NCBI GenBank assembly: GCA_934502625.1
Contig: CAKSUQ010000007.1
Coordinates: forward strand, 27,338-91,337
Reading direction: 5' to 3'
DNA: 64,000 bases
Source of the DNA: an uncultured Gemmiger sp.
GTDB taxonomy: Bacteria; Bacillota; Clostridia; Oscillospirales; Ruminococcaceae
In this document: positions 33,903-43,460 of the stretch, one piece after another
Numbering within the stretch: position 1 is the stretch's first letter
Layout: the number at the start of each line of letters is the position of its first letter
The notes under the pieces: generated by a model
The model's input: only the letters and a program-made list of their open reading frames with translations
Database searches by the model: none
Told to the model about the DNA's origin: nothing
Made by a program: the position numbers and the translations under genes

Positions 33903-35501
33903 ATGCTTCTAGTCCGCAACATCCGCCTGCCGCTGACCTGCCCCGACCCTGACGCCGAGGCAGCGGCGAAGGCACTGGCTATCCTGCGCGTGCCCGCCCG
34001 CAAGGCGGCGCACTGCGGCGTGGCAAAACTCAGCGTGGACGCTCGGCACGGTACGCCGGTGCTCGTCTATACCATCGCAGTCACACTCCACGACGAGGGT
34101 GAGGAATCGGCGCTGGCCGGGGCCTCGCCCTGTGTCTGTCATACACAGCCGCCGAAATTCGACTTCCCAACGGGGAAAACGCCGCTGGCGCACCGTCCCG
34201 TCGTCGTGGGGCTGGGGCCTGCGGGACTGTTTGCGGCGCTGCTGCTGGCGCGTAAGGGCTACCGCCCCCTTGTGCTGGAACGCGGTGCGGCATTGGACGA
34301 ACGCATCCGCGCGGTCGAGCATTTTGAGCAGACCGGCGAATTGAACCGGAACGCCAACATCCAGTTTGGTGAGGGCGGCGCGGGCACTTTCTCGGACGGC
34401 AAGCTGACGACCCGCGTCGGTGACCCGCTCTGCGCGTTTGTGACCGGGGCGTTCCTCGATCACGGCGCGCCAGCCGACATTGCGTGGCGGCAGAAGCCCC
34501 ACGTCGGCACTGACCTGTTGCGCGGCGTCATCCGCAGCATCCGCGGCGAGATCGAAGCGCTGGGCGGCGAGGTGCGGTTTAACACCGCGCTGACCGGGCT
34601 GCAAATCAAAAACAGTGCGCTCGTCGGCATCGACACGACGGCGGGCAGCGTGCCCTGCGAGCAGCTGATTCTGGCCGTCGGCCACAGCGCGCGGGACACG
34701 TTCGGGATGCTGCACGCGCTGGGGCTGCCGCTGGAATGTAAGCCGTTCTCGGTGGGCTTCCGCGCCGAGCACCTGCAAACGGAGATCGACAAAAGCCTCT
34801 ACCACGCCGCCGCCGGGCACACGGCGCTGCCGAAGGGTGAGTACCAGCTCAGCCAGCATGTCAGCGGCGGGCGGTGCGTTTACACCTTCTGCATGTGCCC
34901 CGGCGGGCAGGTCTGCGCCGCCGCCAGCGAGGAGGGCGGCGTAGTCACCAATGGCATGAGCCTGCACGCCCGCGACGGCCGCAACGCCAACGCGGCGGTC
35001 GTCGTCAGCGTGGATGGCCGCGATTTCGACGATGATCCGGCGAAGGCCGTCGCGTTCCAGCGCGGGCTGGAGCAGGCCGCCTACCGCGCGGGCGGCGGGG
35101 GATACCTCGCCCCGGCCGAGACGGTGGGCAGCTTTTTGGCCGGGCGCGGCACGCTGGAATTGGGCGCGGTGCAGCCGACCTATCCGCGCGGCGTGACGCC
35201 CTGCGATTTGGGCAGCCTGCTGCCCGGCGCACTCAGCGGTGCGCTGCGGGAGGGTCTGACCGCCTTTGGCCGCAAGCTGGCCGCCTACCGCGCACCCGAC
35301 GCCGTGCTGACCGGGTTGGAGACCCGCACCAGCAGCCCGGTGCGCCTGCTGCGCGGCAAGGAAGATTTGCAGTGCACCGGCCTTTCCGGCCTGTACCCCT
35401 GCGGCGAGGGCGCGGGCTACGCGGGCGGCATCATGACCGCCGCCGTCGACGGCGTGCGCTGCGCCGCCGAATTGATGAAAAATTGGGCACCGAACGAATA
35501 A
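33903..35501 (+). CDS. NAD(P)/FAD-dependent oxidoreductase (COG2509 type)
   Basis: A 532-residue flavoprotein. After an N-terminal domain of about 95 residues (LLVRNIRLPL... with alpha/beta pattern) comes the dinucleotide-binding motif VVVGLGPAGLFAALLLARKGYRPLVLERG, here seen as GxGxxG with a closing Glu. NIQFGEGGAGTFSDGKLTTR and the C-terminal YPCGEGAGYAGGIMTAAVDG close the FAD site. The family is common in anaerobes but has no firm assigned substrate. It lies 15 bases after cdaR. Confidence 0.9.
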   Translation: MLLVRNIRLPLTCPDPDAEAAAKALAILRVPARKAAHCGVAKLSVDARHGTPVLVYTIAVTLHDEGEESALAGASPCVCHTQPPKFDFPTGKTPLAHRPVVVGLGPAGLFAALLLARKGYRPLVLERGAALDERIRAVEHFEQTGELNRNANIQFGEGGAGTFSDGKLTTRVGDPLCAFVTGAFLDHGAPADIAWRQKPHVGTDLLRGVIRSIRGEIEALGGEVRFNTALTGLQIKNSALVGIDTTAGSVPCEQLILAVGHSARDTFGMLHALGLPLECKPFSVGFRAEHLQTEIDKSLYHAAAGHTALPKGEYQLSQHVSGGRCVYTFCMCPGGQVCAAASEEGGVVTNGMSLHARDGRNANAAVVVSVDGRDFDDDPAKAVAFQRGLEQAAYRAGGGGYLAPAETVGSFLAGRGTLELGAVQPTYPRGVTPCDLGSLLPGALSGALREGLTAFGRKLAAYRAPDAVLTGLETRTSSPVRLLRGKEDLQCTGLSGLYPCGEGAGYAGGIMTAAVDGVRCAAELMKNWAPNE

Positions 35502-35516
35502 CAGATTGGACAAACC

Positions 35517-36629
35517 ATGCCAGATAACAGAAACGACAATTGCAACTACGACCTCGGTGATGTGATCGACAACGCCGTCGAGATGGGCAGCAAGATCGGC
35601 TCGACGGTGCTGGGCAGCATTGCCGACGCACTGGAACAGGCGGGCGACGCCATGGGCATGCGCCAGCCGGACAGCTTCTCCGCATGGAAGCGCCGGCTGG
35701 AGCGCAAGTGGAAAAACGGCGGGCAGGCAGCGGCCATCGTCTTTACGGCGGTGGGCTGGTCGCTGGCCGGGTGCTTCGGCATCACAGCGCTGGTGATGGG
35801 GATTCTTACCGCCGTCGGCGCTGCGCCGCTGGGGCTGACCCATGATGAATTTATGGCGATCCCCATCCTGTTCGTCTGCTTTACGCCGGTTACGGTCGGC
35901 TGCGCGATCATGGGCTGGTTCGGCACGAAAAAGCTCTTCTATTTTGGCCGCCTGCGCAAGCTGCTGCGCGCCGCAAACGACTGGACGTGCGATTTGCCCA
36001 CCCTTGCCCGCAAGGCGCAGATCAAGCAGGAGAAGGCCTACGACACGGTTGCCAAGGCCGTCGGCAGCGGCGATCTGCCCAACGCCGCCATCAGCGACGA
36101 TTACAGCACACTCTATCTGGATGATTCGCTCCTGCCGTCCGCGCCGCAGCCCGCTGCCGCACCGCAGCCCGCATCTGCTGCGCCGCTGACCGAGACCGAG
36201 CAGTTCCAGCGCGAGGGCGTGGATTTTCTGAACTATTTAAAGGCTTGCTGCGGCAGACTGGGCAGCGATGCCGATGAAGAATTGGTGCAGATGCGCAAGA
36301 TCTGCGCGTCCATTCTTGGCTTTGTGCATAACCACCCGGAGCAGCTGAACCGGGTGCGCCGCTTCCGCGAATATTACCTGCCCACGACCCGCAAGCTGCT
36401 GGATACGGCGCAGGGCTTGGGCGAGTCAGACACGGCCAACGCGTCGGAGATCCGCCGCGACATCACCGGCATTTTGCACACGCTGAACGCTGCCTATGAA
36501 AAGCTGTACGACACGCTTTTGCAGGACGTCAGCATGGACGTTTCGACCGAGATCGACACGCTGGAAGCCATGCTGCGGCAGGACGGCCTGACCCACGATT
36601 TTGAAGCTGATTTTAACACAAGGAGCTAA
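35517..36629 (+). CDS. XpaC-like membrane protein (5-bromo-4-chloroindolyl phosphate hydrolysis family)
   Basis: A 370-residue protein with two adjacent membrane helices (about 75-100 and 112-137), a proline/alanine linker near 205-220 and a helical C-terminal domain. The segment FREYYLPTTRKLLDTAQGLGE is typical of the XpaC family, often found beside TelA-type anion resistance genes. TelA is not present here. Biochemical function is not established. It sits 15 bases after the oxidoreductase and just before recJ. Confidence 0.75.
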   Translation: MPDNRNDNCNYDLGDVIDNAVEMGSKIGSTVLGSIADALEQAGDAMGMRQPDSFSAWKRRLERKWKNGGQAAAIVFTAVGWSLAGCFGITALVMGILTAVGAAPLGLTHDEFMAIPILFVCFTPVTVGCAIMGWFGTKKLFYFGRLRKLLRAANDWTCDLPTLARKAQIKQEKAYDTVAKAVGSGDLPNAAISDDYSTLYLDDSLLPSAPQPAAAPQPASAAPLTETEQFQREGVDFLNYLKACCGRLGSDADEELVQMRKICASILGFVHNHPEQLNRVRRFREYYLPTTRKLLDTAQGLGESDTANASEIRRDITGILHTLNAAYEKLYDTLLQDVSMDVSTEIDTLEAMLRQDGLTHDFEADFNTRS

Positions 36630-36634
36630 ACTGT

Positions 36635-38668
36635 ATGAATTATCCTGCGTGGCAACTGAAAAAGGGCGATCCGGCGGCGGAAACCGTGCTGGCCGGTGCC
36701 GGGTGCGGCGTACTGCTGCGCCGGGTGCTGGCGGCGCGCGGCTGCGCCGACCCCGCCGCCGCGCAGGCTATGCTGGGGCAGGGCACGCCGCTGAGCGACC
36801 CGTTTCTGCTCAAGGATATGGACAAAGCGGTCGCCCGCATCGAACAGGCCATCGAGGACGAAGAACTCATGGTGATCTACGGCGACTACGACGTCGACGG
36901 TATTTCGGCCACCGCAATTTTGTACGAATGTCTCACCAGTCAGGGCGCGCACGTCCGCTGCAAGCTGCCGACGCGCGGCTCCGGCTACGGCCTGACGAAG
37001 ACCGCGCTGCAATCGCTGGCGGACAAGGGCTTCAAGCTCGTTGTTACGGTGGACAACGGCATCTCCGCCGTTGAGGAAGCCGCCTGTGCGAAGGAGCTGG
37101 GGCTTGACCTCATCGTGACCGACCACCACCTGCCGGGCGACACGCTGCCCGACGCCATCGCAGTCGTTGATCCAAAGCGCGCCGACGACGAAAGCCCGTT
37201 CAAGGATCTGTGCGGCGCGGGCGTCGCGTTCAAGCTCTGCGCTGCGCTGGAGGGCTGCGACCCCGCCGAGCTGCTGGAAATGTACGGCGAGCTGGCTGCG
37301 CTGGGCACTGTGGCCGACGTCATGCCGTTGGTGGGGGAGAACCGCACCATCGTCCGCGAGGGGCTTGCCCTTTTGCAGGACACGATGCGCCCCGGCCTGC
37401 ACGCCCTGCTGGAAAGTGCGGGCTGCGCAGGCAAGCCCGTCACGGCGGACACGGTCAGCTACGGCCTTGCGCCCCGGCTGAACGCCGCCGGGCGGATGGA
37501 CAACGCCGCCGTGGCGCTGAAGCTGCTGCTCTGCGGTGATGAGGATCAGGCCGTCGGCATCGCCGAGCGTCTGGCCGAGATCAACACCGAGCGCCAGCAG
37601 ACCGAGCAGCAGGTCTTTGCGGCGGCGCTGCAGACGCTGGAGGCTGATCCCGCCCGCACCCGCGACCGGGTGCTCGTCGTCAGCGGCGAGGACTGGCACC
37701 CCGGCGTCATCGGCATCGTGGCGGCGCGCCTTATGGAGCGGTTTGGCCGCCCGGCCATTGTGATCTCGATGCACGAGGGCGAGGGACGCGGCAGCGGACG
37801 TGCGCCCGATCCGTTCGATCTGCACGGCGCACTGGCGGGCTGCGCGCAGTATCTGACCCGCTTCGGCGGGCATGCGGCAGCGGCGGGCGTTGAAATTGAA
37901 GAAGAAAACCTCGCTGGGTTCCGGCAGGCCATCAACGTTTGGGCAGCCGAGCACGCCGCCCAGCCGGAGGCAGTCAGCCTGCAGCTGGACGCTGCCGCCA
38001 CGCTGGGCGAGCTGAACCTTGCCAATGTGCAGGAGCTTGGCCGCCTTGCCCCGTTCGGCCGCGAAAACCCGACACCCGTTCTGCTGGTGCAGCACACCTT
38101 TGTGGACGGGCTGTTCCCGATGGGTGCAGAAGGCCGCCACACCCGCGTGCGGCTGCGGCAGGGGAACGACACGCTGTTTGCATCCATCTTCGGCGTATCA
38201 CCGAAGGATTTTGCCTATCCTGTAGGCTGTGAGGTTGAGGCCGCGCTGGAGGTTTCGATTTTCAGCGGCCGCAGCGGGCCGATGGTGTCCGCCCACCTCA
38301 AGGCCATCCGCCCGGCGGGGCTGGGTAACACCCCCAGCGAACAGGCCGCGTGGTTCGAGGCGTTCCGCACCGGCGGCGAGCTGCCCGCCGAACGCGCCGC
38401 CGTCCTGCTGCCGCAGCGCGCGGACACGGTGGCGCTCTACCGCCGTATCCGCACCGGACAGGTCGTGGCCGGGGACTTGCAGCCGGTCTTTGCCGCCGAG
38501 GGTGCGCGGAACACCGGCAAAATGCTGGCAAGCCTTACTGCTTTACAGGAACTCGGCCTTGTGGAGGAGCGCGACGGCCGCTGGCTGCCGGTCGCCGTGA
38601 CCGCCAAGCAGGACTTGGCCAGCGCGCCGGTGCTGCAAAAGCTGGCCGGGATGGCAAAACAGGAATAA
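36635..38668 (+). CDS. recJ: Single-strand-DNA exonuclease RecJ
   Basis: A 5'-3' single-strand exonuclease for recombination and mismatch repair. The 677-residue protein has the DHH-family motifs VIYGDYDVDGISATAIL near residue 78, VTVDNGISA, and the DHH motif in VTDHHLPGD near residue 165. The DHHA1 segment RFGGHAAAAG is near 410, then an OB-fold region. A C-terminal extension of about 100 residues is longer than in E. coli RecJ, as usual in Firmicutes. GGAGCTA precedes the ATG, 6 bases after the XpaC-like stop. Confidence 0.95.
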   Translation: MNYPAWQLKKGDPAAETVLAGAGCGVLLRRVLAARGCADPAAAQAMLGQGTPLSDPFLLKDMDKAVARIEQAIEDEELMVIYGDYDVDGISATAILYECLTSQGAHVRCKLPTRGSGYGLTKTALQSLADKGFKLVVTVDNGISAVEEAACAKELGLDLIVTDHHLPGDTLPDAIAVVDPKRADDESPFKDLCGAGVAFKLCAALEGCDPAELLEMYGELAALGTVADVMPLVGENRTIVREGLALLQDTMRPGLHALLESAGCAGKPVTADTVSYGLAPRLNAAGRMDNAAVALKLLLCGDEDQAVGIAERLAEINTERQQTEQQVFAAALQTLEADPARTRDRVLVVSGEDWHPGVIGIVAARLMERFGRPAIVISMHEGEGRGSGRAPDPFDLHGALAGCAQYLTRFGGHAAAAGVEIEEENLAGFRQAINVWAAEHAAQPEAVSLQLDAAATLGELNLANVQELGRLAPFGRENPTPVLLVQHTFVDGLFPMGAEGRHTRVRLRQGNDTLFASIFGVSPKDFAYPVGCEVEAALEVSIFSGRSGPMVSAHLKAIRPAGLGNTPSEQAAWFEAFRTGGELPAERAAVLLPQRADTVALYRRIRTGQVVAGDLQPVFAAEGARNTGKMLASLTALQELGLVEERDGRWLPVAVTAKQDLASAPVLQKLAGMAKQE

Positions 38669-38725
38669 AGCGCGATTTTATCCGGGGCTGCCCAAGATAC
38701 TGGAATCCGGAGAGGGGAACGGACT

Positions 38726-40915
38726 ATGGAAAACATGGAAAACAAAACTGTGCAGGAAGTACCGATGCCAATTACCTACGACGACCTCAAGCAGAGTCTC
38801 GTCGACAGTGGACGTCCGTATGACTTCGATATGATCGACCGCGCCTATGCACTGGCCGAAAAAGCCCACGGCGAACAGCGCCGCCGCAGCGGCGAGCCGT
38901 ATATCTGCCATCCGCTTTCGGTGGCGCGGATTCTCGTCGAGCTGGGCATGGACAGCGAGAGCATCGCCGCCGCCCTCATGCACGATGTGGCCGAGGACAC
39001 CCCCGTCACGGTGGCCGAGATCAAGCAGAAATTCGGCCCCGAAGTCGCGCTGCTCGTCGACGGCGTTACCAAACTGACCCAGATCAAATTCTCGAACGTC
39101 GAGGATCGTCAGGCCGAAAACCTGCGCAAGATGCTGCTGGCGATGAGTCAGGACGTCCGTGTCATGATTATCAAGCTATGCGACCGGCTGCACAATATGC
39201 GCACCGGCGACGCCTGGCCGGAGCAGAAGCGCCGTGATAAAGCCTTGGAAACGATGGAGGTCTACGCGCCCATCGCCCACCGCCTCGGCATCTCCAATAT
39301 TAAAGAGGAACTCGAAGACCGCAGCCTGCATTACCTTGACCCCGTGGGCTATGAGACGATCCGCGACCTTTTGAATAAGCACGGCGACGAGTTCCTGCAT
39401 CAGGTCTGCCACACGATCGCCAAGCATTTGGCGGAAAACGGCATCCAGAAGGCCACCATCCGCCACCGCGTCAAGAGCATCTACGGCATCTACCGCAAGA
39501 TGTATATGCAGAACAAGGACTTCGAGGAAATCTACGATATCTACGCGGTGCGCATCATCCTTGACAACGTCCCTGAATGCTACACGGCGCTCGGCCTCAT
39601 CCATGATATGTACCACCCGTTGCCGAACCGCTTTAAAGATTATATCTCGACGCCGAAGCCCAACGGCTACCAGAGTCTGCACACGACGGTCATCGGCCGT
39701 GAGGCCATCCCGTTCGAGGTGCAGATTCGCACGTGGGACATGGATCGCATGGCGGAGTACGGCATCGCCGCCCACTGGAAGTACAAGGCCGGCATCACGG
39801 GCAGCAACGACAAGCTGGACGAGCGCCTTGCGTGGGTGCGCCAACTGCTCGAAAGCCAGCGCTCCAGCGCCGACGCTACCGATCTGCTCAGCGACATCAA
39901 GAGCGACCTGCTGCCGGAGGAAGTCTTCGCCTTCACGCCGCGCGGCGACGTTATCAACCTGCCCGCAGGTGCGACGGTCATCGACTTCGCCTATGCCATC
40001 CACTCCGCCGTCGGCAACCGGATGATCGGCGCGAAGGTCAACAACCGCATCGTGCCCATCGACCATAAAGTCCAGACGGGCGAGATCATCGAGATCATCA
40101 CCGGCCCCGAAAACCGCGGACCCAGCCGCGATTGGCTCAACATCGTCAAGACAAGCGAGGCCAAGAACAAAATCCGCAACTGGTTCAAAAAAGAACGCAG
40201 GGAAGAAAATATTGAGGAAGGCCGCGACGCGCTGGAGCGCGAGATGCGCCGAAACCTCATGACGCTGACCGACGAGCAGCACGACGTCTTTATGGAGGCG
40301 CTGGCGCGCCGCAACCGCTGCAACAGCGTCGAGGAAATGTACGCGGCCATCGGCTACGGCGGTTTGCAGATTTCCCGTATGCTGCCCAAGCTGAAGGAGG
40401 AGTACACCAAGCTGCAGGCCGTCGAGCCAAGGCCGGTCACGGTCGAACTGAAGCGGATGCACTCCTCCGAGGGTGTCGTGGTCGAGGGCATCGACAACTG
40501 CCCCATCAAGTTTGCGAAGTGCTGCTCGCCGCTGCCGGGCGACGACATCATCGGCTTTGTCACCCGTGGCTTCGGCGTGTCCATCCACAAGAAGGACTGC
40601 GCCAACGCCCGCGAGAGCATGCGCCACCCGGAGAACACCGACCGCTGGGTCAAGGCCTATTGGGACGACGACGCCCGCGAGAACTACAAGGCGACGGTGG
40701 ACATCGTCTGCATGGATCGCCCGAACCTTGTCTCCGACGTGGCGCTGGCGCTGGGTGACATGCGGGTGCCCATCTACTCACTGACCGCTCGCGCCGCCGA
40801 GCAGGGGCGCGCCCGCATGAGCGTGACCGTCGGCATCACGAACACCGAGCACCTGAACAGCGTCGTCGCCCGCCTGAAGAAGATCAAGGACGTTGTCAGC
40901 GTGACGAGAAACTAA
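38726..40915 (+). CDS. relA: Bifunctional (p)ppGpp synthetase/hydrolase
   Basis: The stringent-response enzyme Rel. The 729-residue protein has, in order, an HD hydrolase domain (HPLSVARIL and LMHDVAEDT, about 55-95), a synthetase domain (about 240-350, with YDIYAVRII and GYQSLHTTV), a TGS domain (VFAFTPRGDVINLPAGAT, about 395-455), a zinc-finger-like CCSPLPGD segment and a C-terminal ACT domain. The intact HD motif suggests a two-way enzyme. It is followed by dtd after 11 bases, as in Bacillus. Confidence 0.96.
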   Translation: MENMENKTVQEVPMPITYDDLKQSLVDSGRPYDFDMIDRAYALAEKAHGEQRRRSGEPYICHPLSVARILVELGMDSESIAAALMHDVAEDTPVTVAEIKQKFGPEVALLVDGVTKLTQIKFSNVEDRQAENLRKMLLAMSQDVRVMIIKLCDRLHNMRTGDAWPEQKRRDKALETMEVYAPIAHRLGISNIKEELEDRSLHYLDPVGYETIRDLLNKHGDEFLHQVCHTIAKHLAENGIQKATIRHRVKSIYGIYRKMYMQNKDFEEIYDIYAVRIILDNVPECYTALGLIHDMYHPLPNRFKDYISTPKPNGYQSLHTTVIGREAIPFEVQIRTWDMDRMAEYGIAAHWKYKAGITGSNDKLDERLAWVRQLLESQRSSADATDLLSDIKSDLLPEEVFAFTPRGDVINLPAGATVIDFAYAIHSAVGNRMIGAKVNNRIVPIDHKVQTGEIIEIITGPENRGPSRDWLNIVKTSEAKNKIRNWFKKERREENIEEGRDALEREMRRNLMTLTDEQHDVFMEALARRNRCNSVEEMYAAIGYGGLQISRMLPKLKEEYTKLQAVEPRPVTVELKRMHSSEGVVVEGIDNCPIKFAKCCSPLPGDDIIGFVTRGFGVSIHKKDCANARESMRHPENTDRWVKAYWDDDARENYKATVDIVCMDRPNLVSDVALALGDMRVPIYSLTARAAEQGRARMSVTVGITNTEHLNSVVARLKKIKDVVSVTRN

Positions 40916-40926
40916 AGGAGAACCCT

Positions 40927-41382
40927 ATGCGAGCCATCATCCAGCGCGTGACCGGCGCGAATGTCACGGTCAACGGCGGGAAACCCCGCGCCATCGGCCC
41001 CGGCCTTGTCATTCTGCTGGGCGTGCGCGATACCGACGACATTGCCATCGTGCCCAAGCTGGCCGAAAAATGTGCCCACCTGCGCATTTTTGAGGACGAA
41101 AACGGCAAGCTGAACCGCAGCGCGGTCGAGTTGGGCTACTCGGCGCTCGTCGTCTCCAACTTCACGCTCTACGGCGAAACGGCCAAGGGCAAGCGCCCCA
41201 GCTTCATCCACGCTGCCAAGGGCGAGCTGGCCGCGCCCTGCTACGACAAATTCATCGAGGAGATGAACCGTCAGGGGCTCAGGGACGTCCAGCACGGCGA
41301 GTTCGGCGCGGACATGCAGATCAGCCTTGTCAACGACGGTCCCGTCACCATCGTCATCGATACCGACGAGTGGAAAAAGTAA
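40927..41382 (+). CDS. dtd: D-aminoacyl-tRNA deacylase
   Basis: Removes D-amino acids and glycine mischarged on tRNA. The 151-residue protein has the start MRAIIQRVTGANVTV, LGVRDTDD, the catalytic threonine loop (here VSNFTLYGE, where most have SQFTLYG) and the cross-subunit VNDGPVTIVID near the end. The Gln-to-Asn change in the loop is conservative. The order relA-dtd is conserved in Firmicutes. Confidence 0.95.
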   Translation: MRAIIQRVTGANVTVNGGKPRAIGPGLVILLGVRDTDDIAIVPKLAEKCAHLRIFEDENGKLNRSAVELGYSALVVSNFTLYGETAKGKRPSFIHAAKGELAAPCYDKFIEEMNRQGLRDVQHGEFGADMQISLVNDGPVTIVIDTDEWKK

Positions 41383-41394
41383 AGGGAGGACGCA

Positions 41395-42000
41395 ATGAAC
41401 ATCCAGCATATCCACGGCGTTCCGCCGCTGTACACGAATACATTTTTAATTGTCACCAACGCAAAGCACGGCATCCTCATTGATGCCGCCGCCGAGCCCG
41501 GCGTCTACCTAAAAGCGCTGGATGAGGCGGGCGCGACGCTGACCCATATCTTGCTGACCCACGGCCACTACGACCATGTGGGCGCGGTGGCCGCGCTGAA
41601 AAAAGCGACAGGCTGCAAGGTGTATATGGACAAGGCCGACGCGCAGGGCAGCCAGCTGCTGCCTCTGACACCCGATGTCGTCACCGACGAATGGCCTGCG
41701 GACGGCAAGTTGCAAATCGACGAGCTGCCCCTCACGGTCTGCCACACGCCCGGCCACACGCCCGGCGGCGTCTGTATTGCTTGCTACGGCCTGCTGTTCA
41801 GCGGCGATACGCTGTTTGCAGGCTCCTGTGGGCGGACGGATTTCCCCGGCGGCAGTATGCAGGAGATGGGGAAAAGCCTGTCGCTGCTGGCAGAATTGCC
41901 GCTGCCCGATGCAACAAAAGTCCTGCCCGGCCATGGCGAGTTCTCGACGCTGGGGCAGGAGCGGCGTTCCAATCCTTATATGAATGGGGCATGGTATTGA
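41395..42000 (+). CDS. MBL-fold metallo-hydrolase (glyoxalase II-like)
   Basis: A 201-residue metallo-beta-lactamase-fold hydrolase. The dinuclear metal motif is HGHYDHVG near residue 57, with later metal ligands His in PGHTPGG, Asp in FSGDTLF, and His in LPGHGEFST. Family members hydrolyse thioesters such as S-lactoylglutathione or other small esters. The start of hemZ overlaps its stop codon (TGATG). Confidence 0.92.
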   Translation: MNIQHIHGVPPLYTNTFLIVTNAKHGILIDAAAEPGVYLKALDEAGATLTHILLTHGHYDHVGAVAALKKATGCKVYMDKADAQGSQLLPLTPDVVTDEWPADGKLQIDELPLTVCHTPGHTPGGVCIACYGLLFSGDTLFAGSCGRTDFPGGSMQEMGKSLSLLAELPLPDATKVLPGHGEFSTLGQERRSNPYMNGAWY

Positions 42001-43460
42001 TGCAGATCATTTTACGCGGCACAGCGGCGGGGTACGAGGCCGAGCACACGGCGCGGCTGTTTTTCCCCGGCGCAGAAAAAACTGAAAATCTGCCGCAGAA
42101 CAGTGATTTTGTGCTGGTGCAGAGCCACCTCTGCACCGACACGATCCTGCTGCGCCTAAACGGAAAACTGCAGTGGAAGATTGCCCTGCGCCCGAAGGAC
42201 GCCGACCCGGAATATGCGCTTTGCCGCCTGTTGTACGGGCTGCTCTGTCAGGCCACCGGCATGACGCCGCCTTGGGGCATGATGACCGGCGTGCGCCCGG
42301 TGCGCATCATTCACGACATGCGCGCCAGCGGCGCGACCGAGGAGGAAGTCCGCGTACGGTTCCTCGACCATTTCGCCTGCACGCCGGAAAAATTCGCACT
42401 CGCCCTCGGCATCGCCGACCTGCAAAAGCCGGTGCTGGACGCCGCCGATCCAATGGACTGCAGCGTCTACGCGGGTATTCCGTTCTGCCCGACGCGGTGC
42501 AGCTATTGCAGCTTTGTGTCCCGCACGGTGGGGGACAAGGCGACCCGCGCACTGGTGCAGCCCTACGTCGACAAGCTCTGCGAGGAGCTGACTGCCATCC
42601 GCGAGACCGCCGACCGCTGCGGGCTGCGCATCCGCACGTTTTATATCGGCGGCGGCACGCCCACGAGCCTGAACGCGCCGCAGCTGGAACAGCTGATGTC
42701 CCACATTGCCAGAACATTCGATTTAGCGAAACTGGACGAGTACACCGTCGAGGCCGGCCGCCCTGACTGCACCGACGCCGAGAAGCTGCGCATCATCAAA
42801 AAATACGGCGCGACGCGTATTTCCATCAACCCGCAGACCTTCTCGGACACGGTCTTACAGAACATCGGCCGCCGCCACACCGCGCAGGACATCGTCGATT
42901 GTTTCGCCGCTGCCCGCGCGGCAGGGCATACGAATATCAATATGGATCTGATCGCCGGGCTGCCGGGGGACACGGTCGAGGGCTTTGAGGCCAGTCTGCG
43001 GCAGGCCATCGCCCTTGCCCCGGAAAATATCACCGTCCACACGCTGACCCTAAAGCGCGCGTCCAATATCGTGGTCGAACACCGCGCCGCCGAATACGAC
43101 GACGTGGCTGCTATGCTGGACAAGTGCAGCCTGCTGTCCAATGCGGGCTACCGTCCCTACTATATGTACCGCCAGAAGGGGACGCTGCAAAATCTTGAAA
43201 ATATCGGCTGGGCCAAGCCCGGCTATGAGTGTCTGTATAATATCTATATTATGGAGGAGGTGCACACGATCCTGTCGGCCGGCGCGGGAGGCTCGACGAA
43301 ACTTGTCATACCGGGGCAGCGCCGCGGCAAGATCGAGCGCATCTTCAACTTCAAATATCCCACCGAATATATTGACCGTTTTGACGAGATTCTCGCCCGC
43401 AAACAGGGCGTGGAGGATTTTTATGCACGTTACACAGCGCAAGCGCTTCGTCAGCCGTGA
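42000..43460 (+). CDS. hemZ: Oxygen-independent coproporphyrinogen III oxidase-like HemZ
   Basis: A radical SAM enzyme of 486 residues in the HemN/HemZ family. The cluster motif CPTRCSYCSF (CxxxCxxC) is near residue 165, preceded by VYAGIPF. TFYIGGGTPT, NLDLIAGLPGD-type (here NMDLIAGLPGD) and a long N-terminal extension match HemZ rather than HemN (B. subtilis HemZ is about 500 residues). ATG 42000 overlaps the upstream stop. An open frame continues upstream to 41691 but lies inside the MBL gene. The 3' end overlaps the kinase gene by 38 bases. Confidence 0.92.
   Translation: MQIILRGTAAGYEAEHTARLFFPGAEKTENLPQNSDFVLVQSHLCTDTILLRLNGKLQWKIALRPKDADPEYALCRLLYGLLCQATGMTPPWGMMTGVRPVRIIHDMRASGATEEEVRVRFLDHFACTPEKFALALGIADLQKPVLDAADPMDCSVYAGIPFCPTRCSYCSFVSRTVGDKATRALVQPYVDKLCEELTAIRETADRCGLRIRTFYIGGGTPTSLNAPQLEQLMSHIARTFDLAKLDEYTVEAGRPDCTDAEKLRIIKKYGATRISINPQTFSDTVLQNIGRRHTAQDIVDCFAAARAAGHTNINMDLIAGLPGDTVEGFEASLRQAIALAPENITVHTLTLKRASNIVVEHRAAEYDDVAAMLDKCSLLSNAGYRPYYMYRQKGTLQNLENIGWAKPGYECLYNIYIMEEVHTILSAGAGGSTKLVIPGQRRGKIERIFNFKYPTEYIDRFDEILARKQGVEDFYARYTAQALRQP

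Noticed and set aside
41691..42000. An upstream extension of hemZ
   Set aside because: The extra codons lie in another frame of the MBL hydrolase gene, and the HemZ family begins near the ATG at 42000.
43141..43423. An upstream extension of the nucleoside kinase into hemZ
   Set aside because: The kinase has a strong ribosome-binding site directly before ATG 43423, and the extension is antiphase to hemZ coding sequence.
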